Shown here in pieces: positions 20,262 to 31,625 of a stretch of 64,000 bases of DNA. Position 1 is the stretch's first letter. The number at the start of each line of letters is the position of its first letter. The notes beneath the pieces were generated by a model. That model was given only the letters and a program-made list of their open reading frames with translations, made no database searches and had not been told where the DNA came from. Made by a program: the position numbers and the translations under genes. The DNA is from Triplophysa rosa (Eukaryota > Chordata > Actinopteri > Cypriniformes > Nemacheilidae), in assembly GCF_024868665.1 (NCBI RefSeq), contig NC_079900.1:376153-440152 (forward strand), read 5' to 3'.

Positions 20262-23200
20262 TCTGTATAGTTCTGGATCTCTCGTGTTCTCAAGCTTCTC
20301 TTCCTCCAACTTTTCTCTCCGGTGTGAATCCTCATGTGTCTGTTCAGATGAGTTTTAGTTTTGAAACTCGTTCCACACTGAATGCATGTGAACGGTTTCT
20401 CTCCAGTGTGAACTCTCATGTGTTTCTTAAGGCTACTTGAACACGTAAAACTCTTTCCACACTGTTGACATGCGTATGGTTTCTCTCTAGTGTGGATTCT
20501 CATGTGTACCTGAAGGCTTCCTTTATCTCTGTAACTCGTTTCACACTGATCACACATGAATGGTTTTTCTCCAGTGTGAGTCCTCATGTGTCTCTTAAGG
20601 ACAATTTTACTTGTAAAACTCTTCCCACACTGATCACACTTGAATGGTTTGTCTCCAGTGTGAAATTTCATGTGCTGTACAAGCTGTTTTTTAATTCTGT
20701 AAGTCTTCTCACTCTTTTCTCCACTGTGAGTTCTCATGTGTCCAACTTCTGTGAAACTCTTTCCACGCTTTTTGTCTCTTGTTCTCAGAGTTCCTTTTCG
20801 AGAAACATTCTGTGTTGTTTTCACATTCCCATCAGCATCATTCCCTTCAGCTTGACTGTCCTTATTCACTTCCATCATATCTGAAATAAACAACAATTCA
20901 TGTTAAAACTAGTGCTGTTGAAAAGTGATTTTCTTTCAGATTAACACGTTAAAAATATTTAACACAGTTAAAGTAGCGTCCGTTTTTTCTGTCATCCTTT
21001 GGCTATACATTATATGATCACGCTCTTATTCAAGGCTTTTAAACCATTTCAGTACGATTTGAAACAGTTGTAGGGTGGAAAAAACAACAGGAATTTAATT
21101 TTTCATACGGGCACACTGCTTCTCGTATCACTGTTACGCTGACGACACCCAGATCTACATCTCATTTCACCCAGATGATACCACTGTAGCAGCTCGCACT
21201 ACTGCCTGCCTAGAGGACATCTCAACTTGGATGAAAGAGCATCACCTCCAGCTGAACCCTGTGAAGACAGAACTACTCGTGTTTCCGGCACACCCCACGG
21301 TGCAACACGATCTCACCATCAACTTAGCAAAACCACAATCACTCCTTCCAAAACAGCCAGGAACCTCGGAGTCATATTTGATGAACAGCTGTACTTCAAC
21401 GATCACATTGCAAAGACAACGCGGTCATGCCGATATGCCTTATTCTACATTAGAAAGGTTAGACCCTATCTCACTGAGCATGCAGCACAACTCCTTGTCC
21501 AGACCCTGGTCATCTCAAGGTTGGACTACTGCAATGCTCTCCTTGCAAAGGCTATCAAACCACTCCAGCTGGTTCAGAACGCAGCAGCACGCCTCGTCTT
21601 CCAACTGCCCATAAGGGCTCATGTGACGGCCCTTTTCATCTCCCTCCACTGGCTACCGGATGAAGCCCGTATCAGATTCAAGTCACTAATGTTTGCCTAC
21701 AGGACTATCACTGGATCTGCACCTTCATACTTTCACACCCTCCTACACTCCTACACCCCATCAAGATCCCTGCGTTCTGCAAACCAGCGGCGTCTTGTAT
21801 TGCCTTCTCATAAGGGCAGTAAATCGCTTTCCCGCTCATTCTTCTTCACAACTCCTTCCTGCTGGAACATTCTTCCTAACTCAGTCCGGTCAACCACATC
21901 TCTCACAACATTCACAAAACTACTCCAAACCCATCTCTTCTGTCAATACTTGACAGACAAATGAGAAGAAAAACACTAATCCTCTCTCTTTCTCTCAACA
22001 GGTATTGTTCTGGCTTTTGTTGAAACTAGTAACTTTGTATTAGCACCTAATGTATTATTGCTCCTGTATGACATATCGCTTATTGCTCCCTGAACTCTCT
22101 GTAAGTCCCTTTGGATAAAAGCGTCTGCTAAATGACTAAATGTAAATGTTAATGAATTTATTGCCATGTCACAACCCCCTCTTTCTTACAGAGGCACCAT
22201 TTTCCCTTCTAAAGATCACAGGGGTGCTGAGATTCCTCTTCTAAACTTTCCCTCTTTACTATCCTATCTCTCAGGTAATATCACATACATTTGGAAACTG
22301 TTAGTTGTATCATTTACAATTTTTTACATTTACTTTGTAACCATTTTACATGTAACATCAATTTAAGTCTGTTATTAAATACTTTCATTTACAAATCTGC
22401 AGACTAGTGTTGGTTTAGTGTTGATATTTAAACGCTCCATATTGCAATACAATATAGTCATGTTATAGCACATATATACATATATATACTCTCCCACATA
22501 TATAGCTATAATCACTGCGCTTATCTCTGTCATTGGTATAAGTGGTGGAAGGGTGGAAGCTGGCAAGAAATACACAGTTTAATACCATCTTGCTGTTAAC
22601 GTGTCATTTCGGCATCCCTAAAGCCTGAACCACTATAGCGGAACCACCCATTCACAGCTTTGACGTGTCCTGTACAGTAGTACTGGCTGGTATGACCATA
22701 AATTAATATAACTATATTTTTACAGTTGCAGTCAAAATACAGAACCTTTTAATTGTGCAAATTTTGCAAACAACTTGTAGCTACACAATGTAAACAATCC
22801 CCTTCCCCTATAACGGCAAAGTGTAGACTTCTTTAACAACTGAATAGCATGCAAAGGTATTTTGCACACATAATATTTAAGCAAATAAATACAGAACAGG
22901 GCTCGAAATTAACTTTTTTCCTTGGTAGCACTGGTGCTCCCAACTTCAAGAGTTAGGAGCACCCACCCAAAAATTAATACATGGTCTGTCTGAATGGTTG
23001 AATACAATTTTACCATTAAAACATGCATGTGATGTCTGCTGTGTTTTAGTCACAATGGCTTCATGATTTCCTGAAATCATTTTTTTAATCATGAAACAAA
23101 GGCTAAAATTAGATATTTGCGTAGAAAGCGATCGCATCACGCTGTCAATCCTCCTTCCTCTACTGACCCTTATTTCTCATAGCATACTGAGAAACAGTTT

Positions 23201-26125
23201 AAACTAAAAACACATCATGTTATATGCTTATATTGAGCAGGTATGATGGGAACACAATCTCTTTTTGTGAGTGTATTTAATATAACGTAATGCGAACTTG
23301 CAATTGCTAACGTTTCACCTGTGGTACAGAAAGTCATCTGCTGTTAGCCTGCGCGCTCCCATTGCCATTGTCCATAACAACATCTTGTTCTCTCTAGTGA
23401 GCGGATAGGTTCAGTGTCGAGGCCATTGTGGGAACAGCTCACGTTGAACTCAGTTTGTAGCTGTAAATAATTTTTTTACCCATGTAATCTTAATAAATAA
23501 GGGTATGATACCATAAAAACTATTAGCCTATAACTCAAAATTTCAAATATTGTTGAAAACAACTAATCAGCAAGAAATCAAATAAAATCAAGTAATCAAA
23601 GTATGTGCAATAGCACAGATAAATGTAATAAAGCAAACATACAAATAATCAGTGCATTTCAGGTGTTTTAGGTGGGTCTAATAATAGTTATCAGGTACAG
23701 AAATCAAATCATTTAAATACTTGATAGTGTTCACTGTATTAAATTTAATATTGATTTAACCTTATAAAGTTATAATTTAATCAGTGAAGAGCAGTGAGTG
23801 TTTTATGTCTTCGTTCTTTGTTGTTTGATGAACAAAACTGAGACGTTTATTCAGTGTTGTGGAGTAAAGTTAGCTAACTACAAGTAGCGACGCTACTAAC
23901 TTAACTACATTTTTCAGTAGCTTGGCAGTAGCTCAACAACTTTTAAGACAGTGTAGCTTTTCCAGTAGTTAATTACCTTTTAAGAAAGTAGCAGTGTAGT
24001 TCGACCAAAAGCTACATTCCGTTCTGCCTTCAGAGCAGCGCTGCTGTAACGTTTTCTTACTGTATCACAAACTGAAGTGGTTCATTATCGCCATTTACTG
24101 CAGTAACTATGTATTGCGGCTTTACGCTTCACTGAGAAGAAATCGTAAAGGACGTACATGAGTGGGTAAATATTTAAAGTTTGAAACATTATTATTAAAT
24201 ATGAATATTATGTAATGAAAATAATAAATAACATTACAACTTCTCTGTTTGTTTAAAACATTAGTCAATAACACATGTGTATCACATCACATAAAAATAT
24301 AGTATACTTTAGTATTTACTATAGTAAATTGTAGTATATTATGGCAACTATTAACATATACTACAGTATTATATATTATCTATAGCTATAGTAAATGTAT
24401 ACACTTTATAAATTCTGTTGTTACTTTAATATTTACTAAAGTAAAAAAAGGTACTGTATCTAGGAAATTTACTATATAGTTTTCTATAAAAAAATATTAT
24501 ACTCCTGTATTTTTTTAATGTGGGATTGTAAAAAATAAAAAAGTAGTTTCAAAGAAGCTAGCTACTTTTTTATAGTAACTTGTAGTGTAGCTAACTACTT
24601 TTTCAGATGGGTAGCTAAGCTGTAACTTAACCACTTTTATTAAAGCGGCCATTCCCCGTAATGCCAAATTTCAAACTTTAGTTAGTGTCTAATGTTGCTG
24701 TTACAGCATAAATAAGACCTGTAAAATGATAAAGCTCAAGTTTAATCAAGTTTAAATCTCTGACACTGGCCTTCAGAAAGATAACGGCAAATTTCGCCCA
24801 TCTACCGTTTCTCACTGCTCCAGGTCTACATCCCCTCCCGTCATCTTCGCTCTGAAAATGAGCGACGCCTGGTTGTTCCATCACAGCGAGGAACCAAAAC
24901 AAATCTTAGCTTTGTATACTGTGATAGGCTGACTGAGACCAGTTTTACCGCACCTATGCTTTGTTGTTCTTTTGTTGCACAAATTGCTTCTATTGTTTTT
25001 CCCCTACTTTGTAAGTCGCTTTGAATAAAAGCGTCTGCTTAATGACTAAATGTAAATGTAAATGTAAATCGCTTGCAAAACCCTTTACTTGTTGGGTTCC
25101 CCTGTGGTGGAATGAACTATCAGCCGCCATCTGAACTGCAGCATCCTTCACAACTTTCAAAAAACAACTCAAAACAAACCTGTTCCCCATTTACTTGACT
25201 AACCAATAACTGTCTGTCTTGTGTCTAAAAAAAACTTGTTGTTCACTCTCCTTTATTACTCCAGCTTTAATCCTCTAGTAGCATGGCCTAAACTAACGGT
25301 TCTGTTGTGTTGACAAAATGTTTATATGCTCTCCTACTTGTGAGTCGCTTTGGATAAAAGCGTCTGCCAAATGAATGAATGTAAATGTAATGTAGACCGT
25401 CTTCATGTTGTTTCTACAAAGTACATTCATGTGTAGATTAAATGTGAAAATTATCAGAATCTAAAAGTATATTTTAAAACATTCATGTTATGTTATTAAA
25501 ACATTAAACATTCATTAGGCAGTTGTGGCCTAATGGTTAGAGAGTCGGACTCATGACCAGAAGGTTGCAGGTTCGATTCCCAGGGCCGGCGGGTAACAAC
25601 TGAGGTGCCCTTGAGCAAGGCACCTGACCCCTACTTGCTCCCCGGGCGCTGTAGTGATAGCTGCCCACTGCTCCGGGGGTACGTGTGTTCACTACTCTCT
25701 GGATGGGTTAAATGCAGAGGTCACATTTCGTTGCCTTGTACATGTGCAATGACAATAAATTGAATCTAAATCTAAAAAAAAATTAAAATCTTATGTGAAA
25801 TTGATTAATTCGGGTTTTTTTATCGATTGACAGCACTAGTTAAAACTCTACCAGTTTTACAATTGTACAAAACATACAAATTAAGTTGCAAAATTTGTGA
25901 CGTTTAATTCTCAAGGACTTTATTTCAGATTTAGGATATATAAAGTTATTACCATATCATGTATTTCAGTGCACTCCTCCCTGTGTTTCCTCAATGCTAA
26001 TCTTCTGTTTTTATGATTGAACTACAGCCAGTAATTCATTAAATGAAAGCTATTCCTCAACTGTCAATAATAAGGATTAAAAACAGACACCAACCTCTTT
26101 GTTCCTCAGTATCTTCATTTTCCAT
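20213..26125 (-). CDS. C2H2 zinc-finger gene ZNF-3 with fused 3' end
   Basis: The proposed CDS joins 26095-26125 (MENEDTEEQR) to 20213-20880 (acceptor tttcag|ATATGATGG). After the acidic leader and one decayed finger there are four intact C2H2 fingers (from FKCDQCGKSF to HLNRHMRIHTGEKS). At 20300/20301 the finger coding joins the start exon of ZNF-2. The frame then continues about 30 residues through that exon in another frame (WRKRSLRTREIQNYTEWKMK) to a stop at 20213. The 5.2-kb intron holds the hAT element 20910-25838. Exon 1 is probably the non-coding exon near 27058-27130. The protein would be a short nuclear DNA-binding protein; whether it is expressed is unknown. Confidence 0.7.
21108..22153 (+). 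mobile_element. L2-type LINE 3' half (copy C, UnaL2-like tail)
   Basis: It encodes the C-terminal reverse transcriptase: CYADDTQIYIS, then SKTARNLGVIFDEQL, VISRLDYCNAL and LVQNAAARLVF to the stop at 21964. The frame changes near 21330. The 3' end is ctttggataaaagcgtctgctaaatgactaaatg, the conserved stem-loop tail of this group. It is 5'-truncated. Confidence 0.85.
22154..24960. other. No gene; repeat pieces
   Basis: Position 22895-22985 (ggctcgaaattaacttttt..ggagcaccc) looks like the end of a common fish DNA repeat. 23857-24640 is bounded by sequences rich in tagctaactac in opposite orientations and may be a non-autonomous hAT-like element. I see no coding region. Confidence 0.4.
24961..25066 (+). 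mobile_element. L2-type LINE 3' end fragment
   Basis: It ends in gtaagtcgctttgaataaaa gcgtctgc followed by atgactaaatgtaaatg repeats, the tail of copy C. Confidence 0.7.
25076..25396 (+). mobile_element. L2-type LINE 3' fragment
   Basis: The plus strand reads PLWWNELSAAI and AASFTTFKKQLKTNLFPIYL, the C-terminal end of an L2-type ORF2, with a stop inside. The gagtcgctttggataaaagc gtctgcc tail follows. Confidence 0.75.
25518..25790 (+). mobile_element. tRNA-derived SINE
   Basis: The head has an A box (gtggcctaatggtt, 25525-25538) and a B box (ggttcgattcc, 25570-25580) at tRNA-like spacing. A roughly 150-bp body follows, then the tail ccttgtacatgtgcaatgac aataaattgaatc with short taaatc repeats. 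The tail resembles the 3' end of LINE E (46990-47041), its possible mobilising partner. It lies inside the hAT insertion. Confidence 0.85.
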
Positions 26126-26270
26126 TCTGTATAGTTCTGGATCTCTCGTGTTCTCAAGCTTCTCTTCCTCCAACAACAGTATGAAGAACTCCTGAAGTGA
26201 TGTTCTGCTTGTTTGTCTCTCACATTTATTGGTGGATTGCTGTAGGAGGAGCTTTACTGAAGGTGTCAAT
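26095..26270 (-). CDS. ZNF-3 exon 2
   Basis: The frame upstream of the donor (26095/26094) is open back to about 26269 without an ATG except at 26125, so MENEDTEEQR is the likely start. The upstream part of the exon would be 5' UTR. Copies occur at 20231-20300 (truncated) and 60475-60600 (with a deletion that removes the start codon). Confidence 0.6.
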
Positions 26271-26639
26271 CACTGTCGGGTGTGAACGGGGGATTTGTCA
26301 GTAAAACATTCATACTGGAGTCATGTGTTTCAGGCTTTTATTGTTCAGATCAATATTCACCTGTTTATTTCTTTGGTGTAAACTAGACTGTGAAGCTCTG
26401 GTGGATAGTGAGCGCTCACAAAGCCTCCGTTCAGAACTGAAGGAATCTTTAATAGACCAGATCGTGATGACACTCAAGTCGTTGTGATTCTGAACAAAAG
26501 CAGAATTCATGTGAAATTAATAAAGACACAAATAACACAGTTCATGTATAAAAGCATTGACTGATATAAACATGGCAGTTATTTTAGTCATGTCATCTTA
26601 CATTACACTAGTTCTTTACTATGACTGATGTTATTTACT

Positions 26640-27460
26640 ACATAGACAGAAGACATGAAATAACTTTATATTACTGACACAATCAGAGAAATAACCTCAC
26701 ACTGATGGATTTCTGTCACATGAGTTTAATGCTAATCATCATTATATACTGTGAGAATAAGCATAAGAACTCAGTTCTACATTAAACAATTGTATCCCAG
26801 TTTAATATTACACATCTGAGTTTAATATGACACATTATTACACATTAACCGAATTATTCTACTCAAGAATCACTGTGTGAGCATCATTTTATTACTTTAA
26901 CCGGTTTTATCATCGTCCCGTTAGCTAAAGATGCTACAGCTAACAATAGAGCAAACACGAGTGAAAATATAAAACGACACATTTAAACATCAACATATAA
27001 ACACTAAAACACTTAAAGTGAATTATTCAACTAACATCACTCACTTGTGTATGAAAAATCACAACTCTGACGAACTTTCTGCACGCGCACACAGAAGCGC
27101 GTCCTCGCGAGACTGAAGCATGAAGAGTGTGACGTCATGTTTCTTAAAGTCACAGAAGGCGATGTACTTCATTCATGACTACAGTCCACATCAAAAGCTT
27201 TTTTAACATGTAGAGGGTCAACTAACTTGTAGCTGAAATCGTTTTTTAAAAATACATATTTATTTAGATTTTGAAATGAATATCAAATCCTGCATTTTGT
27301 CACAGTCTATTCAAACACAAACATTTATTCTGTGTGTCAATTTACATGAGAGCTTAAGATATTATCATAATGAATGAGGTGAAAAGAGAACTCTCATCCT
27401 GGAACAATGAGGTTTCTCAACAGCTCTATTAACACTGATGTGAGAAACAAATCAAGATCA
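26640..27460. repeat. Segmental duplication, ZNF 5' region copy 1
   Basis: It matches 50161-50945 almost throughout (for example ctcacactgatggatttctg and cacgcgcacacagaagcgcg), promoter and exon 1 included. Similarity fades beyond 27440. Confidence 0.85.
27058..27137 (-). promoter_or_regulatory. ZNF promoter and non-coding exon 1 (copy 1)
   Basis: This GC-rich, CpG-containing island has a perfect CRE palindrome TGACGTCA at 27130-27137, just upstream of a minus-strand segment ending in the consensus donor ACACAA|GTGAGT near 27053. This suggests a TATA-less promoter and a short 5' UTR exon for ZNF-3. The same block is at 50560-50636. Confidence 0.5.
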
Positions 27461-27689
27461 TCAGCAGGAGGCTGAAAGCTCCGTTAACACAAAAATGTCC
27501 CGGAAAAGTAAAAAAAAACACGTTTTACTTTCCCAAAGGCTTCTTGTATTTTTCCACTGAGCTACAGGAGACAGAGAATGAAAAGTCAAAATTAATTGTT
27601 GAATGAAACTAAATGATACTTAGAATTAGTTTTAATTTGGTGTAAATTGTTAGCATCTAAATCTGGGTTTGGTTCTTTGTCAACCCATC

Positions 27690-28650
27690 AACAATTATAT
27701 ATATAGTTCTATTTATTGTATTGAACTAGTATAACACCAACTAAACTACATAACATGATGTCTTATTTACACAAGAACATTGATTATAGAGGTTTAATTT
27801 GAAAAAAGGAAAATTGTTTATTGTTTATATTATAGAGTTCAAACTTAAAAATGAAAACGTGTTTTTATCCCTCAGTTCATTTATTATATAACAAGACTAT
27901 GAACACTTGTTGAATGAATCAAATTAAAATAGAAGAAATTATTGCAGATATAGAAGTGAATAACCGTCAAATTTTATTAATAACATTTTCATAAAAACTG
28001 TTCTCTACATTTTACTTTTGTTCAATAACTGAAAGAAATGTTTCAGAATAAATAATTCAATAACTCAAAATAAATTCACTGAGATATTCTAGAAAAACTT
28101 TATTTTATCACTAAATTGGGTTAGACAAACTCAAAATCTCTGCTGTGAATTATCTCTTCAATCTTCTGCAGTTTCAGTGAAGTGAGAACGTGCGTCTTTG
28201 ACTTTCACAGGCGTCCATTTGTTTGCAGGTCAACATTTACATCAAACCATTTAACGCTCTCTCCATCTGCACTCCACCGCCCTGCATGTAGAGAAAGAAA
28301 TGAATGAAACACACACCTACATGAATCTCACATATAACCAGCTGTAATCTAACACTGTAGATGAATAATAAAAGTCAGGATATAGTTGAATATAGTCTGT
28401 GTTTTTGATGGTTTGCACACAAAACGTCTCCTCGTCGCTTTATATAATTCAAGCTGAACCACTGGAGTGACGTGGACTATTTTAACGATGTCTTGACTCA
28501 CTTTCAGCGCTTTGAAGTTTGGTTTCATTGATGTCTATGGAGGAGTCAGAAAGATCCCAGACCTCTTCAAAACGATCTTAATCTGTGTTCTGAAGATAAA
28601 CGGAGGTCCAAGGGTTGACCAACGACTTGAGGTTGAGTAACTCATGACAG
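27690..28650. repeat. Segmental duplication, partner of 62010-63170
   Basis: It aligns with 62010-63170 (ttgtattgaactagta, cataacatgatgtcttattt, ctctgctgtgaattatctc, gaccaacgacttgaggttga). The other copy has an extra LINE fragment at 62297-62532. I see no coding sequence in it. Confidence 0.85.
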
Positions 28651-29969
28651 TGTGATGGGATTAAAAAATTAGGGGAATGTTTTATATATTTGGTGATGAG
28701 AATTATTTTTATTAATGTTTAGTTAACAACGCCTGTGTATTTCCACATTTTGCAGTATGTATAAACTAGTTAATGGACTAGACCAGTCTGTGTATGGCCA
28801 CATGCTACTCTGTTGACAAACTCTCTTAATAGACTTTTCCGTACGCCAGCGTGATAGGCGGAGTAGGAAAGGGTGGAGACTGCTGTCCTTTAAAAAGTGC
28901 TGTGGAGACAGAGATCGGTGTGTTCTCTTACGGAAGACATCCAGTCACGTGCCGATACGACGGAAGTGTACGTTTGGTCTTAGAGCTGTGGTGTGCAGGC
29001 GCTGTCGGCTGAGAGGTTTGGAAACGCACGAGTGGATTAAGTTGCAACGAACACGACGGTGACCTAGAGAAATTACATGCACCGCGGAGTTGAGCTGCAG
29101 GAACACGGCGGTCACGTCAAGTGCGCGAGTGGATCGGGTTACAGTTAATACGACGGTGACACAGAGGATCCGATTACAACGCCGAATACATTTAGACTGG
29201 GTAGTGGAAGTCACTACCCGGTCATATTGTGAGTACAACCCCAGTAACTGATTATTGAGCGAGATTGAGTGAGAAAGACTCCTTAGGCTTTGTCAATTTA
29301 CACCATTCGACTCCAAAATAGTAGAACTTGAGAACTATTTGCCAGTATTCCAATAATAGCCACTCTGTTTTTGTCATGATCGTAATTTGGTTGGTGTGGT
29401 GTTGTGATACCAGATTTTGATATTTTGTGCTGTGATTTGTTATTGTTTTGCACGGGTGAGAGTGGTAATTAGTGGCTTGGCTGCTACATTGGACTAGAGA
29501 TACTGACAGTTGTTTATTGTTTTTCAGTGAACTACTACAAAGCGTATCTGGAGACCCTGGCATGTGGGGCTAAAACCAGACTGTTGTCCGGCCAGGAGAA
29601 TCAGACAATTGGACTGCCCTAAGGACAAACATCTTGTGGCACACTCTAAGGATTAAATATTTGCTGTAATTGCCTAGATACTAAACATTGTGTTACAGGT
29701 TTTTTTAGAGACAAATCTTCGCTGCATCAGTTTTAAGCTAAATACTTTTACAGCCTATTATGCTATATTAATAAACAGATTTGTACTTCGATATACCTCT
29801 TGAGTGTCAATGTGTAAGTGTTCCGCCCTCAGGAAAAGTAATTGAGTAGAATTTGGGTTGACCTGAGTCCTGGGTCTCAGTGATATACCCAGGTTGCGTA
29901 GTCGGCTACTTTTATTAGTAACACCTTTACTGGCATTTAGAAAAGCCTTACAACTTGGCCCTCGTAACA
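28651..29969. mobile_element. Probable solo LTR
   Basis: The insertion starts TGTGATGG and ends CGTAACA. It is flanked by TGACAG on both sides (28645-28650 and 29970-29975). The paralogous segment reads ctcatgacagagtatcc (63166-63182) without the insert, which gives the empty site. The interior has a TTTAAAA-type box near 28890 and an AATAAA-like signal near 29770, as an LTR would. There is no open reading frame of note. The retroelement family is unknown. Confidence 0.6.
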
Positions 29970-30053
29970 TGACAGAGTGTCCTTTTAAGAAATCCTTTTT
30001 CCCTATTTTCCATCCTATTATATTTCCCATCCTATTTGGAATAAAGTTGAGTT

Positions 30054-30640
30054 ACTGAGTGCATTTACATGCACAGAATAAACGGATATCTATCAAAAAT
30101 CATCTTGAAAAGAACCCTGTTTCCACGTGTTTACATGCACAGTAATAAACCGGCTACGCAGAAAACCGCATTTACATGGAAGTTTGAGACTTGCCGGGTT
30201 TCTCACGTGCAGTGACGTCATCGTCGATAGTCTGTTTAGTAATTAAAAACGCAGCGGGAAAACGATCAGAAGCTGTATTTTTATATCTCTTCTCATGTCC
30301 GCAGTACCTGCATATGCGACAATAGTTCTTCATCATTTTGACATTTCTACATCAACTGCATGATTCGAGAGCAGACTTTTGTGCGTTGTTTTCATATTAC
30401 TTCCGTTTGAGACTTTTACTATTGCGCTGTCAGACATGCGCACATAAACAAAACTGAGAGAAAACCGGTAAAGGTGTTTACACGCAGCGCGAAATCAGAG
30501 TAATGGGCAAAAACTTCCTCTTACGCCGTTTATGAGATTTCCCCAATAAAACGAAATCGTTTTACGTGATTACATGACCTTATTCCGATTATGCTTAATA
30601 AACTGATAACGTGTAAGACTGTGCATGTACAGTAATGGGC
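30054..30640. mobile_element. MITE-like element (gcatttacatgcac ends)
   Basis: The left end ctgagtgcatttacatgcacag is matched, inverted, by ctgtgcatgtacagtaa at 30620-30637. The same gcatttacatg words recur internally. It is non-coding; the superfamily is uncertain. Confidence 0.5.
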
Positions 30641-31232
30641 GATTTTTACTTCTGCATAGGACCTACGCCGTAACCTACAGTGTAGCCTACGCAGAGCCGC
30701 GTACCCTGTGCGTACCCTACGCCGTAGCCTGACGCGCACCTCTCCAAAAATGTAACAACGCGTCAACTCAACGCGGACCCTACGCGGACCGCAAGCGCTG
30801 TGATTGGTCGGTTTGGCAGCATCGTACTTCCTTCTACGCATTTCTGGCGTCTTCTTCTCTGGCGTCTTCTTCCGGCAAGTTCAGAGTCCACAAAAGAACA
30901 ACATGGCGAGCATCGACATCTCTGGTTTCTAGCTTTTTGTTGAAGTGATTTAATTAAAAGTAACTGTTTTTCTACTTCGATCAGCTCCAACTCTGTTAAG
31001 ATGCGATCAGCTTCCATCGCTTGCAAACACTAACATACACACAAAACATCGGCGAAGAAGAGCAAACCCGTGAAAACACAAAGAGCCATCTAGCGTTTCG
31101 GCGGTGTAATTGCAGTACGACGCATACTCTCAACGCAGAACCATAAATGTTCACGATGGCGTCGTCTACGTACGTAGGCTACGCCGTAGGTTACGGCGTA
31201 GGTCCTACGCACGACTATAACTTAAGCTTTAA
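30641..31232. mobile_element. Harbinger-type MITE (taggacctacgccgtaac)
   Basis: It has long inverted ends: taggacctacgccgtaacc near 30656 and ggttacggcgtaggtccta near 31190-31208. A minus-strand frame in the middle (MEADRILTELELIEVEKQLL..) resembles the first exon of PIF/Harbinger transposase genes. Related fragments are at 49249-49345 and 59041-59235. Confidence 0.7.
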
Positions 31233-31239
31233 TGCACTC

Positions 31240-31625
31240 ACTTATATGTGACCCTGTCTGTGAAACCTCAGCTGAAGTCATTTTTGTTATTAAAGACATG
31301 ATGATCGTAATCGAATCGTGAGACCAGTGACGATTCACAGTTACAAACAAAGAAATTACACTTCACCCACCCCTATTCCCTATCCGGTGCACCATGAGTG
31401 ATTCATCATATAGGACATTATGACTTTGTCCAAATACACCCACTTGTGGTCTTGGCCACTTGAGAGCGTGTGTACGCGACAGGAAGTCAAAGCGAAAGTC
31501 TGCCCCATGTCTTAATATTGCCAAAGTATAGTGCCCTTAACGCACACTAAACCCACACTATCTTGAATAGCGCTTCAGAGCGGTATTCAGGGCTATCATG
31601 CATCATGTTCTGGATATAAATCAGG
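31240..31625. repeat. Repeat shared with 63298-63715
   Basis: Both begin atgtgaccctgtctgtgaaa cc and include cgaatcgtgagaccagtga and ttgaatagcgcttcagagc. It is non-coding. Confidence 0.75.

Larger units (their letters stand above)
20910..25838. mobile_element. hAT element (copy B) in ZNF-3 intron
   Basis: It begins TAGTGCTGTTG and ends CAGCACTA. It is flanked by a perfect 8-bp direct repeat GTTAAAAC (20902-20909 and 25839-25846). The empty site, gttaaaactcaaac, is preserved at the matching position of ZNF-4 near 36284. The 4.9-kb interior shows no transposase but holds LINE fragments, other repeats and a SINE, so it has accumulated later insertions. Confidence 0.8.

Noticed and set aside
25518..25590. 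Possible functional tRNA gene
   Set aside because: The A and B boxes belong to a SINE head. The sequence continues into the SINE body and does not form a proper acceptor stem.
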